9,754 nt of DNA from Xanthobacteraceae bacterium (GTDB taxonomy: Bacteria; Pseudomonadota; Alphaproteobacteria; Rhizobiales; Xanthobacteraceae): assembly GCA_030044035.1 (NCBI GenBank), contig JASHWN010000024.1, forward strand, positions 1-9,754. The letters are read 5' to 3'. The notes below the pieces were generated by a model. That model saw only the letters and a list, made by a program, of their open reading frames with translations. It had not been told where the DNA came from and did no database searches. How positions within the stretch are numbered: the first letter of the stretch is position 1; the number at the start of each line of letters is the position of its first letter. Shown one piece after another: positions 1-6,011 of the stretch. A program made the translations under genes and the position numbers.

Positions 1-474
1 CATGCGCGCGCTCGACCAGTTGGCGACGAGGCTTGGCGTCTGGCCGGGCTCGGCCACCGTGACTGGCCCGACGACATCGCCGACCAGCACGGTCGGACGC
101 CAGACCTGGGCCGTGAAGGTAATGTCCTTGGCGGCGAGGTCGAACGCCGCCTGCGCGGTCTTGAAAGTAGCCGCGGCCTCGACGCAGCGGACCTGGATGC
201 TGAACGGGAAGCCGCCGATGCCTTCCGATCCGCAGGTGTAGACGCGGCCGGCGGCGGCTTCGCTCGCGATCCAGCCGGCGAGCGTGCGGTTGGCGACGCC
301 GGCGGCATAGTACCAGACGCCGCACCAGACGACCGCAAGCCCGACGAGCACCGCGACCGGCACGACGATGCGCAAGAACGTGCGCCGCGGCCGGGGAGCG
401 GGCGCGCGGCCGCTGCGCCTTGCCATGCGCTCGCCGTCGCCTTGCATGATGCTGATCGGGGATTCGCCTGTCAT
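1..474 (-). CDS. DUF2125 domain envelope protein, C-terminus beyond the window
   Basis: This reading frame runs open from an ATG at 474 to base 1, giving 158 codons with no stop, so only the N-terminal part is present. Residues 1-33 are basic and proline/arginine-rich. Residues about 34-57 form one hydrophobic segment, a membrane anchor or uncleaved signal. The rest should be periplasmic. The stretch Y-T-C-G-S-E-G-I-G-G-F-P-F-S-I-Q-V-R-C (79-97) is the hallmark I associate with DUF2125 proteins of Rhizobiales, with two cysteines (81, 97) that could form a disulfide. The function of this family is unknown and I do not assign one. An AAAAGG stretch ends 4 nt before the ATG at 474. Internal ATGs at codons 10 and 17 are possible alternative starts. 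It is divergent from the ChaC-like gene. Confidence 0.85.
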   Translation of the reverse strand, partial: MTGESPISIMQGDGERMARRSGRAPAPRPRRTFLRIVVPVAVLVGLAVVWCGVWYYAAGVANRTLAGWIASEAAAGRVYTCGSEGIGGFPFSIQVRCVEAAATFKTAQAAFDLAAKDITFTAQVWRPTVLVGDVVGPVTVAEPGQTPSLVANWSSARM

Positions 475-610
475 CGCGCCTTTTCGCCCGCCCAGTGCGG
501 CGTTTCCAAGACTGTTTCGAACACCCCGGCCCCGATTCTGCGGCTGCCATTGTGCCGCCGCGATCGCCCTGCTAGGCGAGCGCAGTCAAGCCGCGAAGTC
601 AATCCAAGGC

Positions 611-1219
611 ATGCAGGTCATCGACGCGCACGACACCGGCGGTTTTTGGGTGTTTGGTTACGGCTCGCTGATGTGGCGGCCCGGCTTTGCGGCGCTGCAA
701 CGCGTGCCGGCGCGGCTTACCGGCCTGCACCGTTCGCTGTGCGTGTTTTCGTTCGTCCATCGCGGCACGCCGGAGCGGCCCGGCCTGGTGCTCGGGCTCG
801 ATCGCGGCGGCATGTGCCGGGGCATCGCCTATCGGGTTGCGGCTGCCGCGCGCGAGGACACCGTCGCCTATCTGCGTGGGCGCGAGCAGGTCACCGCGGT
901 CTATCGCGAGACGGTGCGGCGGATCGAGCTGGAAGATGCCGCGCGCCGGCAGGTCAGCGCGCTGTGCTACATTGTCGACCGCGGCCACGTTCAGTATGCC
1001 GGACGGCTGTCGCTCGCCGAGCAGCTGCATTACGTGCGCCAGGGTCACGGCCAATCCGGCGCCAACCGCGATTATGTGCTCGAAGCGGTGCGCGCGCTCG
1101 AGGCGCTCGGCTATCGCGAGACCGAGCTGCATCTGCTCGCCGAGCGGCTCGCCAGCCGGCAGGAGACGGGCGTCAGGTTTCAGGAAGCAGTTATGGGCGT
1201 CCAGTTTCCCGAGAGCTGA
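611..1219 (+). CDS. chaC: ChaC-like gamma-glutamylcyclotransferase
   Basis: This 202-residue protein belongs to the ChaC branch of gamma-glutamylcyclotransferases, cytosolic enzymes that cut glutathione into 5-oxoproline and Cys-Gly. The family's substrate-binding loop is clear as V-F-G-Y-G-S-L-M-W at residues 14-22. The expected catalytic glutamate is Glu92 in Y-L-R-G-R-E-Q. The middle (R-S-L-C-V-F-S-F..., then R-G-I-A-Y-R-V at 70-76) and the C-terminal helical part (N-R-D-Y-V-L-E-A-V) also follow E. coli ChaC. The frame stays open upstream to 368, but that extension is arginine/proline-rich, unlike the family, and lies antisense to the DUF2125 gene. I therefore chose the ATG at 611. An AAGG sits almost against it, so the ribosome site is poor and the start is the least certain point. 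It converges on plsC across a palindromic repeat. Confidence 0.88.
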   Translation: MQVIDAHDTGGFWVFGYGSLMWRPGFAALQRVPARLTGLHRSLCVFSFVHRGTPERPGLVLGLDRGGMCRGIAYRVAAAAREDTVAYLRGREQVTAVYRETVRRIELEDAARRQVSALCYIVDRGHVQYAGRLSLAEQLHYVRQGHGQSGANRDYVLEAVRALEALGYRETELHLLAERLASRQETGVRFQEAVMGVQFPES

Positions 1220-1240
1220 TTTCGACCAAAAATTCTCATG

Positions 1241-1342
1241 TGTCACGCCCCGCGCAAGCGGGGCATCCAGTAATCACGGCTGCCGGAGCACAGGTTCGAC
1301 ACGCCGTGAATACTGGATCACTCGCTTTCGCGGGTGATGACA
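1241..1342. repeat. Palindromic intergenic repeat able to fold as a four-way junction
   Basis: This 102-bp element has four nested pairings. TGTCA (1241-1245) pairs with TGACA (1338-1342) as the closing stem. CCCCGC (1248-1253) and GCGGGG (1258-1263) close a GCAA tetraloop. ATCCAGTAATCACGG (1265-1279) pairs with 1304-1318 at 14 of 15 positions around a 24-nt loop. CACTCGC (1319-1325) pairs with GCGGGTG (1330-1336), including one T-G wobble, around TTTC. The design resembles the dispersed palindromic repeats of Bradyrhizobium-type genomes; that match is from memory, not a search. It sits between the convergent stops of the ChaC-like gene and plsC, 5 bp from the plsC stop. It could act as a two-way terminator or mRNA 3'-end protector. 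No T-tract follows either arm, so it is not a standard intrinsic terminator. Confidence 0.8.
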
Positions 1343-1347
1343 ATGAA

Positions 1348-2112
1348 TCAATTATGCTCCGCGTCTGTCGCTTCCTCGAGCAAACGCGCGCTGGCTTCCT
1401 CCAGACGGCTTTGCAGCTGCGCGAGAAAAACGCGCCGGGCGAGGCCGGGCGCGATCGGCTCGAGCGCTTCGATCACGACCGTTCCGGGATAGCGCTTGAG
1501 CGAGCGGCGCGGCCAAAACAGTCCGGAATTGAGCGCCAGCGGCACGCAAGGCACGCCGGCCTTGTCGTAGAGGTAGGCAATGCCGCTCTTGTAGTCCGGC
1601 TCGGCGCCGGGCCGCCGCCGCGTGCCTTCCGGGAAAATGACGACTTGGCGCCCGCGCGCCAAAAGCGCGCGCGCCCGCGCCGTCATGCGCGACAAGGCCG
1701 CAACGCCGGCGCCGCGATCGATCGGAATGACGCTGGCCTTGGCCATGTGCCAGCCGAACAGCGGGATCCACATCAGCTCGCGCTTGAGCACGAACGTCGG
1801 ATCGTCGAGGACTTTGTAGACCGCGAACGTCTCCAGGAACGACTGGTGCTTGCAGGCGACGATGCAGCCGCCCGGCGGAATGTTCTGCACGCCGCGCCAT
1901 TCGATTTTGGTGCCGCAGATCACGCGCAACAGCCACAGCGAGCTCAGCGCCCAGACACGGATAGCGACGAGCTGAATGCGATGCGACAGCGCCAGCGTCG
2001 GCAACGATATCAGCATGAGAACGGTGACGTTGACGTAGAACGAAAGATTGAACAGCAGCGAACGGAGCAGGAGCAAAGCTCCGCCCGAACGTGTTCTGCG
2101 CGACGTATTCAT
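1348..2112 (-). CDS. plsC: 1-acyl-sn-glycerol-3-phosphate acyltransferase (PlsC/LPLAT family)
   Basis: This 254-residue membrane enzyme should acylate lysophosphatidic acid to phosphatidic acid, the second acylation of phospholipid synthesis at the inner membrane. Hydrophobic segments lie at about 12-43 and 48-66. The catalytic block I is K-H-Q-S-F-L-E-T (88-95), giving His89 and Glu94 (HX4E in place of HX4D). K-R-E-L is at 110-113, and the substrate-binding F-P-E-G-T-R is at 160-165. An I-P-I-D-R segment (129-133) is also family-typical. The ATG at 2112 overlaps the ydcF-like stop as ATGA and has no clear ribosome site, which suggests translation by re-initiation. A longer frame upstream is only the shadow of the ydcF-like gene. 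It is the last gene of the ftsE-ftsX-ydcF-plsC run. Substrate choice cannot be read from sequence; other lysophospholipid or ornithine-lipid acylations are possible. Confidence 0.92.
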   Translation of the reverse strand: MNTSRRTRSGGALLLLRSLLFNLSFYVNVTVLMLISLPTLALSHRIQLVAIRVWALSSLWLLRVICGTKIEWRGVQNIPPGGCIVACKHQSFLETFAVYKVLDDPTFVLKRELMWIPLFGWHMAKASVIPIDRGAGVAALSRMTARARALLARGRQVVIFPEGTRRRPGAEPDYKSGIAYLYDKAGVPCVPLALNSGLFWPRRSLKRYPGTVVIEALEPIAPGLARRVFLAQLQSRLEEASARLLEEATDAEHN

Positions 2113-2768
2113 GAGCGATTGGCGTCGGACAGCCGGTTGGTGCCGCTGTCCGCCGGCACGCTGTCGAACCGCATGCGCACCTTGGCGAAAAGGAATTTGA
2201 GGTACTCGGAGACGACAAGCTTGGTGGTGTCGCCGTTCGACCACCACGGCTCGATGCGCAGGCGGTCGGACAGAACAGGGAAGGGGATCAAGGCGGCATG
2301 CGGCAGCTGATGTTCGAGCTCGGCGAGCGCACGCGGCATGTGATACGCCGAAGTGACGACGACGAGCGAGCCGAAGCCGTGATCGTTCGCCCACAGCCGC
2401 GCCTGGGTGGCGTTGCCGAATGTGTTGATGGCCGAATAGTCGAGATCGACGCAGCAGCTCAGCAGGCTCCGGTAGTTCGGGTTCTCGCGCGCAATATCGG
2501 CCGTCGTGGTGCCCGAATTGACGCCGGTGATCAGCAGGCGCTTGCCGCGGTGGGCGGCGAGAAGTTCGAGCGCGTCGCTCACCCGCGAGGTGCCGCCGGT
2601 CAACACCACGATGCCGTCGGCGTCGCGGTCGAGCGCGACCTGGCGGCTCGGCAGCCGCCAGACGAACACGGCGAAGCCGATCGCGAGCACGGCGGCACCG
2701 AGCACAGCGAGCCGGATGACCACCGCGCGCAATCGCCGCGTTTGCACAGCGGTTTTGAGGCTGCTCAT
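2109..2768 (-). CDS. YdcF/ElyC-like DUF218 membrane-anchored protein
   Basis: This 219-residue protein has one N-terminal membrane segment (about 16-38) after a basic stretch, followed by a DUF218 domain expected in the periplasm. Family signs are D-G-I-V-V-L-T-G-G-T (51-60), R-L-L-I-T-G-V (77-83), the G-N-A-T-Q-A-R-L-W (118-126) helix, and V-V-V-T-S-A-Y-H-M-P-R-A (136-147). The pair Cys105-Cys106 before the G-N-A motif also recurs in alphaproteobacterial relatives as I remember them. DUF218 members SanA and ElyC of E. coli are linked to envelope integrity and peptidoglycan or lipid carrier supply; YdcF has been reported to bind S-adenosylmethionine. None of this fixes the role here. The ATG at 2768 has a purine-rich GGGGGGA about 11 nt upstream. 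It ends in a 4-bp overlap with plsC and begins 114 bp after ftsX. Confidence 0.87.
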   Translation of the reverse strand: MSSLKTAVQTRRLRAVVIRLAVLGAAVLAIGFAVFVWRLPSRQVALDRDADGIVVLTGGTSRVSDALELLAAHRGKRLLITGVNSGTTTADIARENPNYRSLLSCCVDLDYSAINTFGNATQARLWANDHGFGSLVVVTSAYHMPRALAELEHQLPHAALIPFPVLSDRLRIEPWWSNGDTTKLVVSEYLKFLFAKVRMRFDSVPADSGTNRLSDANRS

Positions 2769-2882
2769 CGCCGCGCGCGTCCCCCCGCGTCGTTCCGGTT
2801 CGCACCCATGCTTCTGGCGTCTTGCATACTCGATGTCATTCCGGGCGCAAGGTGGAGCGGCCGTCAGGCGCCGCGCCGCCGG

Positions 2883-3872
2883 TCAGTCGACGCGCTCGAG
2901 GGTGCGGTTGACGGTGAGCCGGGAGGCGAGCGCCGTCACCAATGCCATCAGCACGATCTCGGCAAAGATGGCGAGGTATCCTACGGCGCCGAGCGAAAAG
3001 CTGCCGAACAACGCCTCGGCCTCGTCGGCGCCCGGCGTGCCGGCGACCCACGCGTTCAGCGCCTGGATGACCCCGAACAGCACGATCGCGGCGCCGCCGC
3101 CGATCACGCCGCCCTTGAAGCCGAGGATCAGGAAGTGCCGCTGAAACTGGCCGGAGACGAAGGCGTCGGTCGCGCCGACATAGTGCAGCACCTCGACGAT
3201 CGGCCGGTTCGCCGCCATGGCGCCGCGCGTCGCGAACGTGACCGAGAGCACGGTGACCGCCAGCACCAGCAGCAGGATGCCTATTCCAACCGCGACCGCG
3301 GTCCCCGCCATGGCGCGCATGCGGTCGATCCAGCGGCGATGATCGTCAAGCGTCGCGCTCGGCACCTGCGCAGCCAGCGTCTGACGCAACGCGGCAAAAT
3401 CCGGCGGCGCGCCGGAGCGCAGCCTGACCACGATCATGCGCGGGATCGGCAGCTCGTCGAGCACCAAGCCGCTGCCGAGCCACGGCTCGACCAGGCGCGC
3501 CGATTCCTCCTTGGTGTAGACGCGCACGTCGGCGACGTCGGCGGCGGCGCGCGCGATGTCGGCAGCTTTGCGCGTGTCGGCGCCGAGGTCGCGGCCGTTG
3601 GCCGGGCGAACCTGGATGGTCACCTCGTGGCCGACGTCGGAGCGCCAGTCGCTGGCGGCGCTCACCACCATGCTGACCGCGCCCGCGGTCAGCCCGGCCA
3701 GAAAGGCCATGATCGCTACCACCGCGATCAGCGAGCTTCCGGCGATCGAGCTTTTCGGCACGATCGCGGTGGCGAGGCGCGGGCCGTTGGCGCCGAGCGG
3801 TCCCGTTTCCAGATCGTCCCACGGCTCGGCCAGGACTTCGACCCCGCGGTGGAGCGGTTCAGTCGTAGACAT
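2883..3872 (-). CDS. ftsX: Cell division protein FtsX, permease-like part of FtsEX
   Basis: This 329-residue protein is the membrane half of FtsEX, the ABC-type complex at the division site that transmits FtsE ATPase activity to periplasmic peptidoglycan hydrolases or their activators. The layout matches FtsX: a cytoplasmic N-tail of about 44 residues, TM1 at about 45-71, a periplasmic domain at about 72-189 (including V-T-I-Q-V-R-P at 84-90), TM2 at about 190-212, then TM3 at about 252-275 and TM4 at about 293-317. The cytoplasmic loop between TM2 and TM3 carries E-V-L-H-Y-V-G-A (227-234), a well-conserved FtsX feature that couples to FtsE. The ATG at 3872 lies inside ftsE (14-bp overlap), with GAGGG (minus strand, 3885-3881) 8 nt upstream, so the two are translated together. 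Confidence 0.95.
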   Translation of the reverse strand: MSTTEPLHRGVEVLAEPWDDLETGPLGANGPRLATAIVPKSSIAGSSLIAVVAIMAFLAGLTAGAVSMVVSAASDWRSDVGHEVTIQVRPANGRDLGADTRKAADIARAAADVADVRVYTKEESARLVEPWLGSGLVLDELPIPRMIVVRLRSGAPPDFAALRQTLAAQVPSATLDDHRRWIDRMRAMAGTAVAVGIGILLLVLAVTVLSVTFATRGAMAANRPIVEVLHYVGATDAFVSGQFQRHFLILGFKGGVIGGGAAIVLFGVIQALNAWVAGTPGADEAEALFGSFSLGAVGYLAIFAEIVLMALVTALASRLTVNRTLERVD

Positions 3873-4518
3873 GCAACCGTCCCTCGTGCAGGACCAGGCG
3901 GCGCGCGTCGTATTCGTCCATCAGGGCGATGTCGTGGGTAGCGATGACGACCGACGTGCCGGATTTGTTGAGCTCGATGAACAGCCGCAGCAGGCGCTGG
4001 CCGAGATTGGGATCGACATTGCCGGTCGGCTCGTCGGCGAGCAGGAGCTGCGGCCGCGCGATCACTGCGCGCGCGATGGCGGCGCGCTGCTTTTCGCCGC
4101 CGGACAGGATGGGCGGGAAGGCATCGATGCGCTCGCCGAGCCCGACCCAGTGCAACAGCTCGACCACTTCGGCCCGGTATGTGGCTTCCTCGCGGCCGAG
4201 CACGCGCAGCGGCAGCGCCACGTTCTCGTAGGTCGTCATGTGGTCGAGCAGCCGAAAATCCTGAAACACGATGCCGATGCGCCGCCGCAGCGTGGCGCGG
4301 CCATCCTTGCTCAAGGTCGCGGCGTCCTCGTCGAACATCGTGATCAGGCCGCGGGTCGGACGCAGCGACAGGAAGAGGAGGCGCAAGAGCGACGTCTTGC
4401 CGGCGCCGGACGGGCCGGTGAGGAACTGAAACGAGTGGCCGTCGATACGGAAGGTGAGGTCGCGCAGCACCTCAGGGCCGAGCCCGTAGCGCAGGCCGAC
4501 ATTCTCGAAGACGATCAC
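3859..4518 (-). CDS. ftsE: Cell division ATP-binding protein FtsE
   Basis: This 219-residue ATPase is the cytoplasmic partner of FtsX at the divisome. All ABC motifs are intact: Walker A G-P-S-G-A-G-K-T (35-42), Q-loop V-F-Q-D (84-87), signature L-S-G-G-E-K-Q (138-144), Walker B L-L-L-A-D-E-P-T-G (158-166) with catalytic Glu163, and the H-loop in A-T-H-D (His195). The F-Q-D-F-R-L-L sequence after the Q-loop is typical of FtsE as opposed to other small ABC ATPases. Length is normal for the family. The start is GTG at 4518, giving V/M-I-V-F-E-N-V, and is fixed by a strong GGAGG 6 nt upstream. It is first in the ftsE-ftsX-ydcF-plsC run and is divergent from the ZitP-like gene. Confidence 0.96.
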   Translation of the reverse strand: MIVFENVGLRYGLGPEVLRDLTFRIDGHSFQFLTGPSGAGKTSLLRLLFLSLRPTRGLITMFDEDAATLSKDGRATLRRRIGIVFQDFRLLDHMTTYENVALPLRVLGREEATYRAEVVELLHWVGLGERIDAFPPILSGGEKQRAAIARAVIARPQLLLADEPTGNVDPNLGQRLLRLFIELNKSGTSVVIATHDIALMDEYDARRLVLHEGRLHVYD

Positions 4519-4524
4519 GCCGTC

Positions 4525-4529
4525 CCTCC
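4525..4529 (-). promoter_or_regulatory. Shine-Dalgarno of ftsE, fixing a GTG start
   Basis: The minus strand reads GGAGG here, with 6 nt before the GTG at 4518-4516. It is the strongest ribosome site in the window and supports GTG as the real start of ftsE. Confidence 0.8.
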
Positions 4530-4607
4530 AAACCTCGTGCTGCCGCCGGCCGGCGCCACGGCCGCCCGATTCGCCCGTCCGCCCAACTGTAACACCGCAA
4601 TGGCGGC

Positions 4608-4630
4608 GCCGGGCGGGCAGCCCGCCCGGC
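4608..4630. repeat. Perfect GC-rich inverted repeat in the ftsE / ZitP-like divergent region
   Basis: The arm GCCGGGCGGGC (4608-4618) is the exact reverse complement of 4620-4630, with one base (4619) at the centre. As RNA, either strand could form a very stable hairpin with a few central bases in the loop. There is no T-tract, so it does not look like an intrinsic terminator, and it lies upstream of both genes. It could be a structured leader, a protein site, or a by-product of local GC richness (CGGCC-type runs surround it). Confidence 0.5.
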
Positions 4631-4654
4631 CCGTTCGGCCGGCCGTGGTTTCCA

Positions 4655-4668
4655 ATCCGTTAACGGAT
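4655..4668. promoter_or_regulatory. Perfect 14-bp palindrome, candidate operator
   Basis: ATCCGTTAACGGAT is its own reverse complement and stands out as AT-containing sequence in a very GC-rich spacer. It is 46 bp before the ZitP-like ATG and 136 bp before the ftsE GTG. The GTTAAC core holds the TTAA half found in CtrA sites, but there is no second TTAA at the 7-bp spacing of the full CtrA box, so I do not call it a CtrA site. A dimeric regulator acting on one or both divergent genes is the simplest reading. Confidence 0.4.
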
Positions 4669-4714
4669 CGGGTGTTATGGCTCGTCCAAACACCCGCCTG
4701 GCCTTGATTCGCCG

Positions 4715-5626
4715 ATGCTGATCGTCTGCCCGTCCTGCGCCTCATCGTATGATGTCGAGCTGGCAGTATTGGAGCCGAATGGCCGGCAGGTGCGCTGCGT
4801 GCGCTGCCGCACGGTCTGGCATGCGGAACCAAGCCGCGCCGACAAGCTGCTCGCGGCCGCCGAGGCGCTCGGGCCGACCAATCCGCAGGACATCGCAGAA
4901 GCCGTAGACCCATCCGACTGGTCGGTGCAATCGGCCGGTGCGGAACCCGGCCAAGATGCCGATGCGCAGCTCGCCGAGGGGCTCGAGCCTGCAGCTGCCG
5001 GCGGTGAGACGCCGGACGTGAACGCTCCGCCGCTCGCCCCCGCCGATCTCGACGCGGGCCGGCCGCCGATCGACGTCAAGGCGGCTAACCCGCCGGAGGC
5101 GGTTCGACCGGCGCCGAACGACGTCGAAAGCTACGCGGCACGCTTCTCGCGGCGGACTTCCAAGGGCCGGCGGCCCGTGTGGTCGCTGACCTGGCTGCAG
5201 ACCGCCATCCTGGCGCTGCTCGTCGTTGACGCGATCATCGTTGGCTGGCGCCGCGACATCGTACGGGCGCTGCCGCAGACCGCCTCGTTCTACGACCTGA
5301 TCGGCCTGCCGGTGAATCTGCGCGGGCTGGCGTTCGACGCGGTAACGACCAGCACCGAGCAGCACGAGGGCGTACCGATCCTGGTGGTGGAGGGCGCTAT
5401 CGTCAACCGCACCGGCGCCGTCGCCGAGGTGCCACGGCTGAAGCTTGCCGTGCGCAACGCCGCCAAACAGGACATCTATTCGTGGACCGCGGCGTCGCCG
5501 CGCGCGACGCTCGCGCCCTATCAGGCAGTTGCCTTCCGCACCCGGCTTGCCTCGCCGCCGCCCGGCAGCGCCGACGTGCTGGTGCGCTTCGTCAATCGCC
5601 GCGACATCGTCGCCGAGCCGCACTGA
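4715..5626 (+). CDS. ZitP-like protein: MJ0042 zinc finger, membrane segment, DUF3426-like domain
   Basis: This 303-residue protein starts with a zinc ribbon, Cys5-X2-Cys8 and Cys28-X2-Cys31, with Arg24, Arg27 and Trp35 around the second pair. Residues about 40-155 are rich in Ala, Pro, Asp and Glu and are probably disordered. A single membrane segment spans about 157-178, preceded by basic residues (R-R-T-S-K-G-R-R), so the finger should be cytoplasmic. The C-terminal 205-300 is beta-rich (V-V-E-G-A-I-V-N-R-T, R-F-V-N-R-R) as in DUF3426. This order matches Caulobacter ZitP, which binds the polar organiser PopZ through its finger and affects pilus and polarity functions. I infer a similar polar adaptor, not proven here. 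The ATG at 4715 has no clear ribosome site but gives the finger its usual N-terminus. The response regulator follows after 5 bp. Confidence 0.87.
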   Translation: MLIVCPSCASSYDVELAVLEPNGRQVRCVRCRTVWHAEPSRADKLLAAAEALGPTNPQDIAEAVDPSDWSVQSAGAEPGQDADAQLAEGLEPAAAGGETPDVNAPPLAPADLDAGRPPIDVKAANPPEAVRPAPNDVESYAARFSRRTSKGRRPVWSLTWLQTAILALLVVDAIIVGWRRDIVRALPQTASFYDLIGLPVNLRGLAFDAVTTSTEQHEGVPILVVEGAIVNRTGAVAEVPRLKLAVRNAAKQDIYSWTAASPRATLAPYQAVAFRTRLASPPPGSADVLVRFVNRRDIVAEPH

Positions 5627-5631
5627 GCGCC

Positions 5632-6009
5632 ATGGCCCGCATCCTGCTCGCCGAAGACGAAGAATCGCTATGCGCCATGTGCGCGCGGGCGCTCGCCGCC
5701 GACGGCCACGCGGTCAAAGCCGCGCGCGACGGTGCCGAGGCACTCGATCTGCTCACGCGCGAGCAGGGCGGTTTCGATCTTTTGCTCACCGACGTGCGCA
5801 TGCCGGTGATGGACGGCATCGCACTGGCGCTCGCCGCGGCGCGCGATTTCCCGGACTTGACCATTTTGTTGATGACCGGCTTTGCCGATCAGCGCGAGCG
5901 CGCCCAAGGCCTCGACGCCATCATTCACGACGTGATCGCCAAGCCGTTCACGCTGGCGATGCTGCGCAGCGCCGTCAACGAGGCGCTGGCGGTCAAGGCG
6001 CGCGGCTGA
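5632..6009 (+). CDS. CpdR-like single-domain response regulator
   Basis: This 125-residue protein is a lone receiver domain with no output domain. Expected residues are present: acidic Asp9/Glu10 (A-E-D-E), the phospho-acceptor Asp54 in L-L-L-T-D-V-R-M-P, Thr82 in M-T-G-F-A, and Lys104 in A-K-P-F. The start M-A-R-I-L-L-A-E-D and the M-T-G-F-A segment are close to CpdR, the phospho-switched adaptor that primes ClpXP proteolysis in the alphaproteobacterial cell cycle. It differs from canonical CpdR after M-T-G-F-A (here D-Q-R-E-R-A-Q-G-L-D), so it may be a paralogue with other partners. CheY-like signalling is the alternative. The ATG at 5632 is 5 bp after the ZitP-like stop, so the two are surely co-transcribed. 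A longer upstream frame overlaps the ZitP-like gene and is not receiver sequence. No kinase is nearby. Confidence 0.9.
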   Translation: MARILLAEDEESLCAMCARALAADGHAVKAARDGAEALDLLTREQGGFDLLLTDVRMPVMDGIALALAAARDFPDLTILLMTGFADQRERAQGLDAIIHDVIAKPFTLAMLRSAVNEALAVKARG

Positions 6010-6011
6010 CC

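Noticed and set aside
584..602. Two TTGACT hexamers 13 bp apart on the minus strand upstream of the DUF2125 gene, as possible -35 elements.
   Set aside because: Neither has a credible -10 at 16-18 bp, and they are more than 100 bp from the DUF2125 start.
368..610. N-terminal extension of the ChaC-like frame to an ATG at 368.
   Set aside because: The added residues do not resemble the family and lie antisense to the DUF2125 start; family-like sequence begins just after 611.
1241..1342. A tRNA or tRNA-like gene, because the element is cloverleaf-like and has GGTTCGA at 1293-1299.
   Set aside because: There is no 7-bp acceptor stem, the GGTTCGA lies in a loop without a matching 5-bp T-stem, and arm sizes do not fit a tRNA.
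1824..1855. Glutamate instead of aspartate in the PlsC HX4D motif as a sign of a dead enzyme.
   Set aside because: K-H-Q-S-x-x-E-T is a known variant in a large bacterial PlsC subfamily, and F-P-E-G-T-R is intact.
442..2310. A 622-codon open frame on the plus strand across the ChaC-like gene and plsC.
   Set aside because: It is arginine/histidine-rich with no recognisable domain, and it overlaps well-supported genes on both strands. Long antisense frames of this kind (also 2298-3941, 5445-7070, 7987-9102) are expected in GC-rich DNA.
2113..2805. Continuation of the plsC frame upstream.
   Set aside because: It is an out-of-frame shadow of the ydcF-like gene; PlsC sequence starts at 2112 in an ATGA overlap.
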